Positions 29,931-45,790 of a DNA stretch of 64,000 nt are shown one piece after another (within the stretch, counting starts at the first letter, position 1; each line of letters starts with the position of its first letter). The notes beneath the pieces were generated by a model. The model made no database searches and had not been told where the DNA came from. It worked only from the letters and a program-made list of their open reading frames with translations. The stretch covers positions 44,130,501-44,194,500 of the forward strand of contig OX940863.1 of NCBI GenBank assembly GCA_954871525.1, given 5' to 3'. The DNA is from Parietaria judaica (Eukaryota > Streptophyta > Magnoliopsida > Rosales > Urticaceae). The position numbers and the translations under genes are program-made.

Positions 29931-32900
29931 AGAACCCTAATTAAACGATATTTTAAACAAAAATTGAACTTCCAAATGCTAAATAATGTGTAATTGTATC
30001 ACATTTACTTATTTTAATCCCTAAATAGAGAAGCACTATCTCGTAGTTTCTATATGAAGCCGTTAATGGGTTAAAATCTTTACCGAAAAATGTTAAAAAT
30101 TGGTTTTCTTGCGAGAGCAAATACGATCCGTTCTTGACGAAATTTGAGTTGCTAGACTTTCGTAAGGGTGGTATTGTTATAAATTGGTTTAGTTTTGGCA
30201 TTAAATTTTTCTGGAGCTCTCTTTAAACCCAGTTTCAACAATTAATGCGTGCTCCAAAAAAAAACTGAGTCTTTTTTCCATTTTACGCGAAACAACCCTA
30301 ATTAAACGATATTTTAAACAAAAATTGAACTTCCAAATGCTAAATAATGTGTAATTGTATCACATTTACTTATTTTAATCCCTAAATAGCGAAGCACTAT
30401 CTCGTAGTTTCTATATGAAGCCTTTAATGGGTTAAAATCATTACCGAAAAGTGTTAATAATTGGTTTTCTTGCGAGAGCAAATACGATCCGTTCTTGACG
30501 AAATTTGAGTTGCTAGACTTTCGTTAGGGTGGTATTGTTATAAATTGATTTAGTTTTGGCATTAAATTTTTCTGGAGTTCTCTTTAAACCCAGTTTCAAC
30601 AATTAATGCGTGCTCCAAAAAAAAACTGAGTGTTTTTTCCATTTTACGCGAAAGAACCCTAATTAAACGATATTTTAAACAAAAATTGAACTTCCAAATG
30701 CTAAATAATGTGTAATTGTATCACATTTACTTATTTTAATCCCTAAATAGAGAAGCACTATCTCGTAGTTTCTATATGAAGCCGTTAATGGGTTAAAATC
30801 TTTACCGAAAAATGTTAAAAATTGGTTTTCTTGCGAGAGCAAATACGATCCGTTCTTGACGAAATTTGAGTTGCTAGACTTTCGTAAGGGTGGTATTGTT
30901 ATAAATTGGTTTAGTTTTGGCATTAATTTTTTTTGGATATCTCTTTAAACCCAGTTTCAACAAGTAATGCGTGCTCCAAAAAAAAACTGAGTCTTTTTTC
31001 CATTTTACGCGAAAGAACCCTAATTAAACGATATTTTAAACAAAAATTGAACTTCCAAATGCTAAATAATGTGTAATTGTATCACATTTACTTATTTTAA
31101 TCCCTAAATAGCGAAGCACTATCTCGTAGTTTCTATATGAAGCCGTTAATGGGTTAAAATCATTACCGAAAAGTGTTAAAAATTGGTTTTCTTGCGAGAG
31201 AAAATACGATCTGTTCTTGACGAAATTTGAGTTGCTAGACTTTCGTTAGGGTGGTATTGTTATAAATTGGTTTAGTTTTGCATTAAATTTTTTTGGAGCT
31301 CTCTTTAAACCCAGTTTCAACAATTAATGCGTGCTCCAAAAAAAAACTGAGTCTTTTTTCCATTTTACGCGAAAGAACCCTAATTAAACGATATTTTAAA
31401 CAAAAATTGAACTTCCAAATGCTAAATAATGTGTAATTGTATCACATTTACTTATTTTAATCCCTAAATAGCGAAGCACTATCTCGTAGTTTCTATATGA
31501 AGCCGTTAATGGGTTAAAATCTTTACCGAAAAGTGTTAAAAATTGGTTTTCTTGCGAGAGCAAATACGATCCGTTCTTGACGAAATTTGAGTTGCTAGAC
31601 TTTCGTTAGGGTGGTATTGTTATAAATTGGTTTAGTTTTAGCATTAATTTTTTTTGGATATCTCTTTAAACCCAGTTTCAACAATTAATGCGTGCTCCAA
31701 AAAAAAACTGAGTGTTTTTTCCATTTTACGCGAAAGAACCCTAATTAAACGATATTTTAAACAAAAATTGAACTTCCAAATGCTAAATAATGTGTAATTG
31801 TATCACATTTACTTATTTTAATCCCTAAATAGCGAAGCACTATCTCGTAGTTTCTATATGAAGCCGTTAATGGGTTAAAATCATTACCGAAAAGTGTTAA
31901 AAATTGGTTTTCTTGCGAGAGAAAATACGATCTGTTCTTGACGAAATTTGAGTTGCTAGACTTTCGTTAGGGTGGTATTGTTATAAATTGGTTTAGTTTT
32001 GCATTAAATTTTTTTTGGATATCTCTTTAAACCCAGTTTCAACAATTAATGCGTGCTCCAAAAAAAAACTGAGTGTTTTTTCCATTTTACGCGAAAGAAC
32101 CCTAATTAAACGATATTTTAAACAAAAATTGAACTTCCAAATGCTAAATAATGTGTAATTGTATCACATTTACTTATTTTAATCCCTAAATAGCGAAGCA
32201 CTATCTCGTAGTTTCTATATGAAGCCGTTAATGGGTTAAAATCATTACCGAAAAGTGTTAAAAATTGGTTTTCTTGCGAGAGAAAATACGATCTGTTCTT
32301 GACGAAATTTGAGTTGCTAGACTTTCGTTAGGGTGGTATTGTTATAAATTGGTTTAGTTTTGCATTAAATTTTTTTGGAGCTCTCTTTAAACCCAGTTTC
32401 AACAATTAATGCGTGCTCCAAAAAAAAACTGAGTCTTTTTTCCATTTTACGCGAAAGAACCCTAATTAAACGATATTTTAAACAAAAATTGAACTTCCAA
32501 ATGCTAAATAATGTGTAATTGTATCACATTTACTTATTTTAATCCCTAAATAGCGAAGCACTATCTCGTAGTTTCTATATGAAGCCGTTAATGGGTTAAA
32601 ATCATTACCGAAAAGTGTTAAAAATTGGTTTTCTTGCGAGAGAAAATACGATCTGTTCTTGACGAAATTTGAGTTGCTAGACTTTCGTTAGGGTGGTATT
32701 GTTATAAATTGGTTTAGTTTTGGCATTAAATTTTTTTGGAGCTCTCTTTAAACCCAGTTTCAACAATTAATGCGTGCTCCAAAAAAAAACTGAGTGTTTT
32801 TTCCATTTTACGCGAAAGAACCCTAATTAAACGATATTTTAAACAAAAATTGAACTTCCAAATGCTAAATAATGTGTAATTGTATCACATTTACTTATTT

Positions 32901-35900
32901 TAATCCCTAAATAGAGAAGCACTATCTCGTAGTTTCTATATGAAGCCGTTAATGGGTTAAAATCTTTACCGAAAAATGTTAAAAATTGGTTTTCTTGCGA
33001 GAGCAAATACGATCCGTTCTTGACGAAATTTGAGTTGCTAGACTTTCGTAAGGGTGGTATTGTTATAAATTGGTTTAGTTTTGGCATTAAATTTTTCTGG
33101 AGCTCTCTTTAAACCCAGTTTCAACAATTAATGCGTGCTCCAAAAAAAAACTGAGTCTTTTTTCCATTTTACGCGAAACAACCCTAATTAAACGATATTT
33201 TAAACAAAAATTGAACTTCCAAATGCTAAATAATGTGTAATTGTATCACATTTACTTATTTTAATCCCTAAATAGCGAAGCACTATCTCGTAGTTTCTAT
33301 ATGAAGCCTTTAATGGGTTAAAATCATTACCGAAAAGTGTTAATAATTGGTTTTCTTGCGAGAGCAAATACGATCCGTTCTTGACGAAATTTGAGTTGCT
33401 AGACTTTCGTTAGGGTGGTATTGTTATAAATTGATTTAGTTTTGGCATTAAATTTTTCTGGAGTTCTCTTTAAACCCAGTTTCAACAATTAATGCGTGCT
33501 CCAAAAAAAAACTGAGTGTTTTTTCCATTTTACGCGAAAGAACCCTAATTAAACGATATTTTAAACAAAAATTGAACTTCCAAATGCTAAATAATGTGTA
33601 ATTGTATCACATTTACTTATTTTAATCCCTAAATAGAGAAGCACTATCTCGTAGTTTCTATATGAAGCCGTTAATGGGTTAAAATCTTTACCGAAAAATG
33701 TTAAAAATTGGTTTTCTTGCGAGAGCAAATACGATCCGTTCTTGACGAAATTTGAGTTGCTAGACTTTCGTAAGGGTGGTATTGTTATAAATTGGTTTAG
33801 TTTTGGCATTAATTTTTTTTGGATATCTCTTTAAACCCAGTTTCAACAAGTAATGCGTGCTCCAAAAAAAAACTGAGTCTTTTTTCCATTTTACGCGAAA
33901 GAACCCTAATTAAATGATATTTTAAACAAAAATTGAACTTCCAAATGCTAAATAATGTGTAATTGTATCACATTTACTTATTTTAATCCCTAAATAGCGA
34001 AGCACTATCTCGTAGTTTCTATATGAAGCCGTTAATGGGTTAAAATCATTACCGAAAAGTGTTAAAAATTGGTTTTCTTGCGAGAGAAAATACGATCTGT
34101 TCTTGACGAAATTTGAGTTGCTAGACTTTCGTTAGGGTGGTATTGTTATAAATTGGTTTAGTTTTGCATTAAATTTTTTTGGAGCTCTCTTTAAACCCAG
34201 TTTCAACAATTAATGCGTGCTCCAAAAAAAAACTGAGTCTTTTTTCCATTTTACGCGAAAGAACCCTAATTAAACGATATTTTAAACAAAAATTGAACTT
34301 CCAAATGCTAAATAATGTGTAATTGTATCACATTTACTTATTTTAATCCCTAAATAGCGAAGCACTATCTCGTAGTTTCTATATGAAGCCGTTAATGGGT
34401 TAAAATCTTTACCGAAAAGTGTTAAAAATTGGTTTTCTTGCGAGAGCAAATACGATCCGTTCTTGACGAAATTTGAGTTGCTAGACTTTCGTTAGGGTGG
34501 TATTGTTATAAATTGGTTTAGTTTTAGCATTAATTTTTTTTGGATATCTCTTTAAACCCAGTTTCAACAATTAATGCGTGCTCCAAAAAAAAACTGAGTG
34601 TTTTTTCCATTTTACGCGAAAGAACCCTAATTAAACGATATTTTAAACAAAAATTGAACTTCCAAATGCTAAATAATGTGTAATTGTATCACATTTACTT
34701 ATTTTAATCCCTAAATAGAGAAGCACTATCTCGTAGTTTCTATATGAAGCCGTTAATGGGTTAAAATCTTTACCGAAAAATGTTAAAAATTGGTTTTCTT
34801 GCGAGAGCAAATACGATCCGTTCTTGACGAAATTTGAGTTGCTAGACTTTCGTAAGGGTGGTATTGTTATAAATTGGTTTAGTTTTGGCATTAATTTTTT
34901 TTGGATATCTCTTTAAACCCAGTTTCAACAATTAATGCGTGCTCCAAAAAAAAACTGAGTCTTTTTTCCATTTTACGCGAAAGAACCCTAATTAAACGAT
35001 ATTTTAAACAAAAATTGAACTTCCAAATGCTAAATAATGTGTAATTGTATCACATTTACTTATTTTAATCCCTAAATAGCGAAGCACTATCTCGTAGTTT
35101 CTATATGAAGCCGTTAATGGGTTAAAATCATTACCGAAAAGTGTTAAAAATTGGTTTTCTTGCGAGAGAAAATACGATCTGTTCTTGACGAAATTTGAGT
35201 TGCTAGACTTTCGTTAGGGTGGTATTGTTATAAATTGGTTTAGTTTTGCATTAAATTTTTTTGGAGCTCTCTTTAAACCCAGTTTCAACAATTAATGCGT
35301 GCTCCAAAAAAAAACTGAGTCTTTTTTCCATTTTACGCGAAAGAACCCTAATTAAACGATATTTTAAACAAAAATTGAACTTCCAAATGCTAAATAATGT
35401 GTAATTGTATCACATTTACTTATTTTAATCCCTAAATAGCGAAGCACTATCTCGTAGTTTCTATATGAAGCCGTTAATGGGTTAAAATCTTTACCGAAAA
35501 GTGTTAAAAATTGGTTTTCTTGCGAGAGCAAATACGATCCGTTCTTGACGAAATTTGAGTTGCTAGACTTTCGTTAGGGTGGTATTGTTATAAATTGGTT
35601 TAGTTTTAGCATTAATTTTTTTTGGATATCTCTTTAAACCCAGTTTCAACAATTAATGCGTGCTCCAAAAAAAAACTGAGTGTTTTTTCCATTTTACGCG
35701 AAAGAACCCTAATTAAACGATATTTTAAACAAAAATTGAACTTCCAAATGCTAAATAATGTGTAATTGTATCACATTTACTTATTTTAATCCCTAAATAG
35801 AGAAGCACTATCTCGTAGTTTCTATATGAAGCCGTTAATGGGTTAAAATCTTTACCGAAAAATGTTAAAAATTTGTTTTCTTGCGAGAGCAAATACGATC

Positions 35901-36700
35901 CGTTCTTGACGAAATTTGAGTTGCTAGACTTTCGTAAGGGTGGTATTGTTATAAATTGGTTTAGTTTTGGCATTAATTTTTTTTGGATATCTCTTTAAAC
36001 CCAGTTTCAACAATTAATGCGTGCTCCAAAAAAAAACTGAGTCTTTTTTCCATTTTACGCGAAAGAACCCTAATTAAACGATATTTTAAACAACTTCCAA
36101 ATGCTAAATAATGTGTAATTGTATCACATTTACTTATTTTAATCCCTAAATAGCGAAGCACTATCTCGTAGTTTCTATATGAAGCCGTTAATGGGTTAAA
36201 ATCATTACCGAAAAGTGTTAAAAATTGGTTTTCTTGCGAGAGAAAATACGATCTGTTCTTGACGAAATTTGAGTTGCTAGACTTTCGTTAGGGTGGTATT
36301 GTTATAAATTGGTTTAGTTTTGCATTAAATTTTTTTGGAGCTCTCTTTAAACCCAGTTTCAACAATTAATGCGTGCTCCAAAAAAAAACTGAGTCTTTTT
36401 TCCATTTTACGCGAAAGAACCCTAATTAAACGATATTTTAAACAAAAATTGAACTTCCAAATGCTAAATAATGTGTAATTGTATCACATTTACTTATTTT
36501 AATCCCTAAATAGCGAAGCACTATCTCGTAGTTTCTATATGAAGCCGTTAATGGGTTAAAATCTTTACCGAAAAGTGTTAAAAATTGGTTTTCTTGCGAG
36601 AGCAAATACGATCCGTTCTTGACGAAATTTGAGTTGCTAGACTTTCGTTAGGGTGGTATTGTTATAAATTGGTTTAGTTTTAGCATTAATTTTTTTTGGA
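29900..36700. repeat. Five-monomer duplication plus trimer higher-order repeat (~1,082 bp)
   Basis: GCCTTTAATGGG with TTAATAATTGG occurs at about 30,420 and 33,306, 2,886 bp apart, and about 1.8 kb around it is shared. A trimer follows: an AAAAATGTT monomer with the open 82-codon frame, then a CATTACCG/GATCTGTTC/TTTTGCATTAA monomer, then a TTTTAGCATTAA monomer. Trimers start near 30,675, 33,561, 34,643 and 35,725. Confidence 0.75.
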
Positions 36701-39700
36701 TATCTCTTTAAACCCAGTTTCAACAATTAATGCATGCTCCAAAAAAAAACTTAGTCTTTTTTCCATTTTACGCGAAAGAACCCTAATTAAACGATATTTT
36801 AAACAAAAATTGAACTTCCAAATGCTAAATAATGTGTAATTGTATCACATTTACTTATTTTAATCCCTAAATAGCGAAGCACTATCTCGTAGTTTCTATA
36901 TGAAGCCGTTAATGGGTTAAAATCATTACCGAAAAGTGTTAAAAATTGGTTTTCTTGCGAGAGCAAATACGATCCGTTCTTGACGAAATTTGAGTTGCTA
37001 GACTTTCGTTACGGTGGTATTGTTATAAATTGGTTTAGTTTTGGCATTAAATTTTTTTGGAGCTCTCTTTAAACCCAGTTTCAACAATTAATGCGTGCTC
37101 CAAAAAAAAACTGAGTCTTTTTTCCATTTTACGCGAAAGAACTCTAATTAAACGATATTTTAAACAAAAATTGAACTTCCAAATGCTAAATAATGTGTAA
37201 TTGTATCACATTTACTTATTTTAATCCCTAAATAGCGAAGCACTATCTCGTAGTTTCTATATGAAGCCGTTAATGGGTTAAAATCTTTACCGAAAAGTGT
37301 TAAAAATTGGTTTTCTTGCGAGAGCAAATACGATCCGTTCTTGACGAAATTTGAGTTGCTAGACTTTCGTTAGGGTGGTATTGTTATAAATTGGTTTAGT
37401 TTTGGCATTAATTTTTTTTGGAGATCTCTTTAAACCCAGTTTCAACAATTAATGCGTGCTCCAAAAAAAAACTGAGTCTTTTTTCCAGTTTACGCGAAAG
37501 AACCCTAATTAAACGATATTTTAAACAAAAATTGAACATCCAAATGCTAAATAATGTGTAATTGTATCACATTTACTTATTTTAATCCCTAAATAGCGAA
37601 GCACTATCTCGTAGTTTCTATATGAAGCCGTTAATGGGTTAAAATCTTTACCGAAAAATGTTAAAAATTGGTTTTCTTGCGAGAGCAAATACGATCCGTT
37701 CTTGACGAAATTTGAGTTGCTAGACTTTCGTTAGGGTGGTATTGTTATAAATTGGTTTAGTTTTGGCATTAATTTTTTTTGGAGATCTCTTTAAACCTAG
37801 TTTCAACAATTAATGCTTGCTCCAAAAAAAAACTGAGTCTTTTTTCCATTTTACGCGAAAGAACCCTAATTAAACGATATTTTAAACAAAAATTGAATTT
37901 CCAAATGCTAAATAATGTGTAATTGTATCACATTTACTTATTTTAATCCCTAAATAGCAAAGCACTATCTCGTAGTTTCTATATGAAGCCGTTAATGGGT
38001 TAAAATCTTTACCGAAAAGTGTTAAAAATTGGTTTTCTTGCGAGAGCAAATACGATCCGTTCTTGACAAAATTTGAGTTGCTAGACTTTCGTTAGGGTGG
38101 TATTGTTATAAATTTGTTTAGTTTTGGCATTAAATTTTTCTGGAGCTCTCTTTAAACCCAGTTTCAACAATTAATGCGTGCTCCAAAAAAAAACTGAGTG
38201 TTTTTTCCATTTTACGCGAAAGAACCCTAATTAAACGATATTTTAAACAAAAACTGAACTTCCAAATGCTAAATAATGTGTAATTGTATCACATTTACTT
38301 ATTTTAATCCCTAAATAGAGAAGCACTATCTCGTAGTTTCTATATGAAGCCGTTAATGGGTTAAAATCTTTACCGAAAAATGTTAAAAATTGGTTTTCTT
38401 GCGAGAGCAAATACGATCCGTTCTTGACGAAATTTGAGTTGCTAGACTTTCGTAAGGGTGGTATTGTTATAAATTGTTTTAGTTTTGGCATTAATTTTTT
38501 TTGGAGATCTCTTTAAACCCAGTTTCAACAATTAATGCGTGCTCCAAAAAAAACTGAGTCTTTTTTCCATTTTACGCGAAAGAACCCTAATTAAACGATA
38601 TTTTAAACAAAAATTGAACTTCCAAATGCTAAATAATGTGTAATTGTATCACATTTACTTATTTTAATCCCTAAATAGCGAAGCACTATCTCGTAGTTTC
38701 TATATGAAGCCGTTAATGGGTTAAAATCTTTACCGAAAAGTGTTAAAAATTGGTTTTCTTGCGAGAGCAAATACGATCCGTTCTTGACGAAATTTGAGTT
38801 GCTAGACTTTCGTTAGGGTGGTATTGTTATAAATTGGTTTAGTTTTGGCATTAAATTTTTTTGGAGCTCTCTTTAAACCCAGTTTCAACAATTAATGCGT
38901 GCTCCAAAAAAAAACTGAGTGTTTTTTCCATTTTACGTGAAAGAACCCTAATTAAACGATATTTTAAACAAAAATTGAATTTCCAAATGCTAAATAATGT
39001 GTAATTGTATCACATTTACTTATTTTAATCCCTAAATAGCGAAGCACTATCTCGTAGTTTCTATATGAAGCCGTTAATGGGTTAAAATATCTTTACCGAA
39101 AAGTGTTAAAAATTGGTTTTCTTGCGAGAGCAAATACGATCCGTTCTTGACGAAATTTGAGTTGCTAGACTTTCGTTAGGGTGGTATTGTTATAAATTGG
39201 TTTAGTTTTGGCATTAAATTTTTTTGGAGCTCTCTTTAAACCCAGTTTCAACAATTAATGCGTGCTCCAAAAAAAACTGAGTCTTTTTTCCATTTTACGC
39301 GAAAGAACCCTAATTAAACGATATTTTAAACAAAAATTGAACTTCCAAATGCTAAATAATGTGTAATTGTATCACATTTACTTATTTTAATCCCTAAATA
39401 GCGAAGCACTATCTCGTAGTTTCTATATGAAGCCGTTAATGGGTTAAAATCTTTACCGAAAAGTGTTAAAAATTGGTTTTCTTGCGAGAGCAAATACGAT
39501 CCGTTCTTGACGAAATTTGAGTTGCTAGACTTTCGTTAGGGTGGTATTGTTATAAATTGGTTTAGTTTTGGCATTAAATTTTTTTGGAGCTCTCTTTAAA
39601 CCCAGTTTCAACAATTAATGCGTGCTCCAAAAAAAAACTGAGTGTTTTTTCCATTTTACGTGAAAGAACCCTAATTAAACGATATTTTAAACAAAAATTG

Positions 39701-42700
39701 AATTTCCAAATGCTAAATAATGTGTAATTGTATCACATTTACTTATTTTAATCCCTAAATAGCGAAGCACTATCTCGTAGTTTCTATATGAAGCCGTTAA
39801 TGGGTTAAAATATCTTTACCGAAAAGTGTTAAAAATTGGTTTTCTTGCGAGAGCAAATACGATCCGTTCTTGACGAAATTTGAGTTGCTAGACTTTCGTT
39901 AGGGTGGTATTGTTATAAATTGGTTTAGTTTTGGCATTAAATTTTTTTGGAGCTCTCTTTAAACCCAGTTTCAACAATTAATGCGTGCTCCAAAAAAAAA
40001 CTGAGTCTTTTTTCCATTTTACGCGAAAGAACTCTAATTAAACGATATTTTAAACAAAAATTGAACTTCCAAATGCTAAATAATGTGTAATTGTATCACA
40101 TTTACTTATTTTAATCCCTAAATAGAGAAGCACTATCTCGTAGTTTCTATATGAAGCCGTTAATGGGTTAAAATCTTTACCGAAAAATGTTAAAAATTGG
40201 TTTTCTTGCGAGAGCAAATACGATCCGTTCTTGACGAAATTTGAGTTGCTAGACTTTCGTAAGGGTGGTATTGTTATAAATTGTTTTAGTTTTGGCATTA
40301 ATTTTTTTTGGAGATCTCTTTAAACCCAGTTTCAAAAATTAATGCGTGCTCCAAAAAAAACTGAGTCTTTTTTCCATTTTACGCGAAAGAACCCTAATTA
40401 AACGATATTTTAAACAAAAATTGAACTTCCAAATGCTAAATAATGTGTAATTGTATCACATTTACTTATTTTAATCCCTAAATAGCGAAGCACTATCTCG
40501 TAGTTTCTATATGAAGCCGTTAATGGGTTAAAATCTTTACCGAAAAGTGTTAAAAATTGGTTTTCTTGCGAGAGCAAATACGATCCGTTCTTGACGAAAT
40601 TTGAGTTGCTAGACTTTCGTTAGGGTGGTATTGTTATAAATTGGTTTAGTTTTGGCATTAAATTTTTTTGGAGCTCTCTTTAAACCCAGTTTCAACAATT
40701 AATGCGTGCTCCAAAAAAAAACTGAGTGTTTTTTCCATTTTACGTGAAAGAACCCTAATTAAACGATATTTTAAACAAAAATTGAACTTCCAAATGCTAA
40801 ATAATGTGTAATTGTATCACATTTACTTATTTTAATCCCTAAATAGCGAAGCACTATCTCGTAGTTTCTATATGAAGCCGTTAATGGGTTAAAATCTTTA
40901 CCGAAAAGTGTTAAAAATTGGTTTTCTTGCGAGAGCAAATACGATCCGTTCTTGACGAAATTTGAGTTGCTAGACTTTCGTTAGGGTGGTATTGTTATAA
41001 ATTGGTTTAGTTTTGGCATTAAATTTTTTTGGAGCTCTCTTTAAACCCAGTTTCAACAATTAATGCGTGCTCAAAAAAAAAACTGAGTCTTTTTTCCATT
41101 TTACGCGAAAGAACCCTAATTAAACGATATTTTAAACAAAAATTGAACTTCCAAATGCTAAATAATGTGTACTTGTATCACATTTACTTATTTTAATCCC
41201 TAAATAGCGAAGCACTATCTCGTAGTTTCTATATGAAGCCGTTAATGGGTTAAAATCTTTACCGAAAATTGTTAAAAATTGGTTTTCTTGCGAGAGCAAA
41301 TACGATCCGTTCTTGACGAAATTTGAGTTGCTAGACTTTCGTAAGGGTGGTATTGTTATAAATTGGTTTAGTTTTGGCATTAATTTTTTTTGGAGATCTC
41401 TTTAAACCCAGTTTCAACAATTAATGCGTGCTCCAAAAAAAAACTGAGTGTTTTTTCCATTTTACGTGAAAGAACCCTAATTAAACGATATTTAAAAAAA
41501 AAATTGAACTTCCAAATGCTAAATAATGTGTAATTGTATCACATTTACTTATTTTAATCCCTAAATAGCGAAGCACTATCTCGTAGTTTCTATATGAAGC
41601 CGTTAATGGGTTAAAATCTTTACCGAAAAGTGTTAAAAATTGGTTTTCTTGCGAGAGCAAATACGATCCGTTCTTGACGAAATTTGAGTTGCTAGACTTT
41701 CGTTAGGGTGGTATTGTTATAAATTGGTTTAGTTTTGGCATTAAATTTTTTTGGAGCTCTCTTTAAACCCAGTTTCAACAATTAATGCGTGCTCCAAAAA
41801 AAAAACTGAGTGTTTTTTCCATTTTACGTGAAAGAACCCTAATTAAACGATATTTTAAACAAAAATTGAACTTCCAAATGCTAAATAATGTGTAATTGTA
41901 TCACATTTACTTATTTTAATCCCTAAATAGCGAAGCACTATCTCGTAGTTTCTATATGAAGCCGTTAATGGGTTAAAATCTTTACCGAAAAGTGTTAAAA
42001 ATTGGTTTTCTTGCGAGAGCAAATACGATCCGTTCTTGACGAAATTTGAGTTGCTAGACTTTCGTTAGGGTGGTATTGTTATAAATTGGTTTAGTTTTGG
42101 CATTAAATTTTTTTTGGAGCTCTCTTTAAACCCAGTTTCAACAATTAATGCGTGCTCCAAAAAAAAACTGAGTCTTTTTTCCATTTTACTCGAAAGAACC
42201 CTAATTAAACGATATTTTAAACAAAAATTGAACTTCCAAATGCTAAATAATGTGTAATTGTATCACATTTACTTATTTTAATCCCTAAATAGCGAAGCAC
42301 TATCTCGTAGTTTCTATATGAAGCCGTTAATGGGTTAAAATCTTTACCGAAAATTGTTAAAAATTGGTTTTCTTGCGAGAGCAAATACGATCCGTTCTTG
42401 ACGAAATTTGAGTTGCTAGACTTTCGTAAGGGTGGTATTGTTATAAATTGGTTTAGTTTTGGCATTAATTTTTTTTGGAGATCTCTTTAAACCCAGTTTC
42501 AACAATTAATGCGTGCTCCAAAAAAAAACTGAGTGTTTTTTCCATTTTACGTGAAAGAACCCTAATTAAACGATATTTTTAAAAAAAATTGAACTTCCAA
42601 ATGCTAAATAATGTGTAATTGTATCACATTTACTTCTTTTAATCCCTAAATAGCGAAGCACTATCTCGTAGTTTCTATATGAAGCCGTTAATGGGTTAAA

Positions 42701-43619
42701 ATCTTTACCGAAAAGTGTTAAAAATTGGTTTTCTTGCGAGAGCAAATACGATCCGTTCTTGACGAAATTTGAGTTGCTAGACTTTCGTTAGGGTGGTATT
42801 GTTATAAATTGGTTTAGTTTTGGCATTAAATTTTTTTGGAGCTCTCTTTAAACCCAGTTTCAACAATTAATGCGTGCTCCAAAAAAAAACTGAGTGTTTT
42901 TTCCATTTTACGTGAAAGAACCCTAATTAAACGATATTTTAAACAAAAATTGAACTTCCAAATGCTAAATAATGTGTAATTGTATCACATTTACTTATTT
43001 TAATCCCTAAATAGCGAAGCACTATCTCGTAGTTTCTATATGAAGCCGTTAATGGGTTAAAATCTTTACTGAAAAGTGTTAAAAATTGGTTTTCTTGCGA
43101 GAGCAAATACGATCCGTTCTTGACGAAATTTGAGTTGCTAGACTTTCGTTAGGGTGGTATTGTTATAAATTGGTTTAGTTTTGGCATTAAATTTTTTTGG
43201 AGCTCTCTTTAAACCCAGTTTCAACAATTAATGCGTGCTCCAAAAAAAAACTGAGTGTTTTTTCCATTTTACGTGAAAGAACCCTAATTAAACGATATTT
43301 TAAACAAAAATTGAACTTCCAAATGCTAAATAATGTGTAATTGTATCACATTTACTTATTTTAATCCCTAAATAGCGAAGCACTATCTCGTAGTTTCTAT
43401 ATGAAGCCGTTAATGGGTTAAAATCTTTACCGAAAAGTGTTAAAAATTGGTTTTCTTGCGAGAGCAAATACGATCCGTTCTTGACGAAATTTGAGTTGCT
43501 AGACTTTCGTTAGGGTGGTATTGTTATAAATTGGTTTAGTTTTGGCATTAAATTTTTTTGGAGCTCTCTTTAAACCCAGTTTCAACAATTAATGCGTGCT
43601 CCAAAAAAAACTGAGTCTT

Positions 43620-45790
43620 TTTTCCATTTTACGTGAAAGAACCCTAATTAAACGATATTTTAAACAAAAATTGAACTTCCAAATGCTAAATAATGTGTAA
43701 TTGTATCACATTTACTTATTTTAATCCCTAAATAGCGAAGCAATATCTCGTAGTTTCTATATGAAGCCGTTAATGGGTTAAAATCTTTACCGAAAAGTGT
43801 TAAAAATTTGTTTTCTTGCGAGAGCAAATACGATCCGTTCTTGACGAAATTTGAGTTGCTAGACTTTCGTTAGGGTGGTATTGTTATAAATTGGTTTTGT
43901 TTTGGCATTAAATTTTTTTGGAGCTCTCTTTAAACCCAGTTTCAACAATTAATGCGTGCTCCAAAAAAAACTGAGTCTTTTTTCCATTTTACGTGAAAGA
44001 ACCCTAATTAAACGATATTTTAAACAAAAATTGAACTTCCAAATGCTAAATAATGTGTAATTGTATCACATTTACTTATTTTAATCCCTAAATAGCGAAG
44101 CAATATCTCGTAGTTTCTATATGAAGCCGTTAATGGGTTAAAATCTTTACTGAAAAGTGTTAAAAATTTGTTTTCTTGCGAGAGCAAATACGATCCGTTC
44201 TTGACGAAATTTGAGTTGCTAGACTTTCGTTAGGGTGGTATTGTTATAAATTGGTTTAGTTTTGGCATTAAATTTTTTTGGAGCTCTCTTTAAACCCAGT
44301 TTCAACAATTAATGCGTGCTCCAAAAAAAAACTGAGTGTTTTTTCCATTTTACGTGAAAGAACCCTAATTAAACGATATTTTAAACAAAAATTGAACTTC
44401 CAAATGCTAAATAATGTGTAATTGTATCACATTTACTTATTTTAATCCCTAAATAGCGAAGCACTATCTCGTAGTTTCTATATGAAGCCGTTAATGGGTT
44501 AAAATCTTTACCGAAAAGTGTTAAAAATTGGTTTTCTTGCGAGAGCAAATACGATCCGTTCTTGACGAAATTTGAGTTGCTAGACTTTCGTTAGGGTGGT
44601 ATTGTTATAAATTGGTTTAGTTTTGGCATTAAATTTTTTTGGAGCTCTCTTTAAACCCAGTTTCAACAATTAATGCGTGCTCCAAAAAAAACTGAGTCTT
44701 TTTTCCATTTTACGTGAAAGAACCCTAATTAAACGATATTTTAAACAAAAATTGAACTTCCAAATGCTAAATAATGTGTAATTGTATCACATTTACTTAT
44801 TTTAATCCCTAAATAGCGAAGTAATATCTCGTAGTTTCTATATGAAGCCGTTAATGGGTTAAAATCTTTACGGAAAAGTGTTAAAAATTTGTTTTCTTGC
44901 GAGAGCAAATACGATCCGTTCTTGACGAAATTTGAGTTGCTAGACTTTCGTTAGGGTGGTATTGTTATAAATTGGTTTAGTTTTGGCATTAAATTTTTTT
45001 GGAGCTCTCTTTAAACCCAGTTTCAACAATTAATGCGTGCTCCAAAAAAAACTGAGTCTTTTTTCCATTTTACGTGAAAGAACCCTAATTAAACGATATT
45101 TTAAACAAAAATTGAACTTCCAAATGCTAAATAATGTGTAATTGTATCACATTTACTTATTTTAATCCCTAAATAGCGAAGCAATATCTCGTAGTTTCTA
45201 TATGAAGCCGTTAATGGGTTAAAATCTTTACTGAAAAGTGTTAAAAATTTGTTTTCTTGCGAGAGCAAATACGATCCGTTCTTGACGAAATTTGAGTTGC
45301 TAGACTTTCGTTAGGGTGGTATTGTTATAAATTGGTTTAGTTTTGGCATTAAATTTTTTTGGAGCTCTCTTTAAACCCAGTTTCAACAATTAATGCGTGC
45401 TCCAAAAAAAAACTGAGTGTTTTTTCCATTTTACGTGAAAGAACCCTAATTAAACGATATTTTAAACAAAAATTGAACTTCCAAATGCTAAATAATGTGT
45501 AATTGTATCACATTTACTTATTTTAATCCCTAAATAGCGAAGCACTATCTCGTAGTTTCTATATGAAGCCGTTAATGGGTTAAAATCTTTACCGAAAAGT
45601 GTTAAAAATTGGTTTTCTTGCGAGAGCAAATACGATCCGTTCTTGACGAAATTTGAGTTGCTAGACTTTCGTTAGGGTGGTATTGTTATAAATTGGTTTA
45701 GTTTTGGCATTAAATTTTTTTGGAGCTCTCTTTAAACCCAGTTTCAACAATTAATGCGTGCTCCAAAAAAAACTGAGTCTTTTTTCCATT
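43620..45790. repeat. Trimer repeat marked by CAATATCTCG variant
   Basis: Monomers with CAATATCTCG (in place of CACTATCTCG) and AAATTTGTTTTC occur as adjacent pairs at about 43,741/44,101 and 44,821/45,181. Each pair is followed by a standard monomer, giving a period near 1,082 bp. Confidence 0.7.
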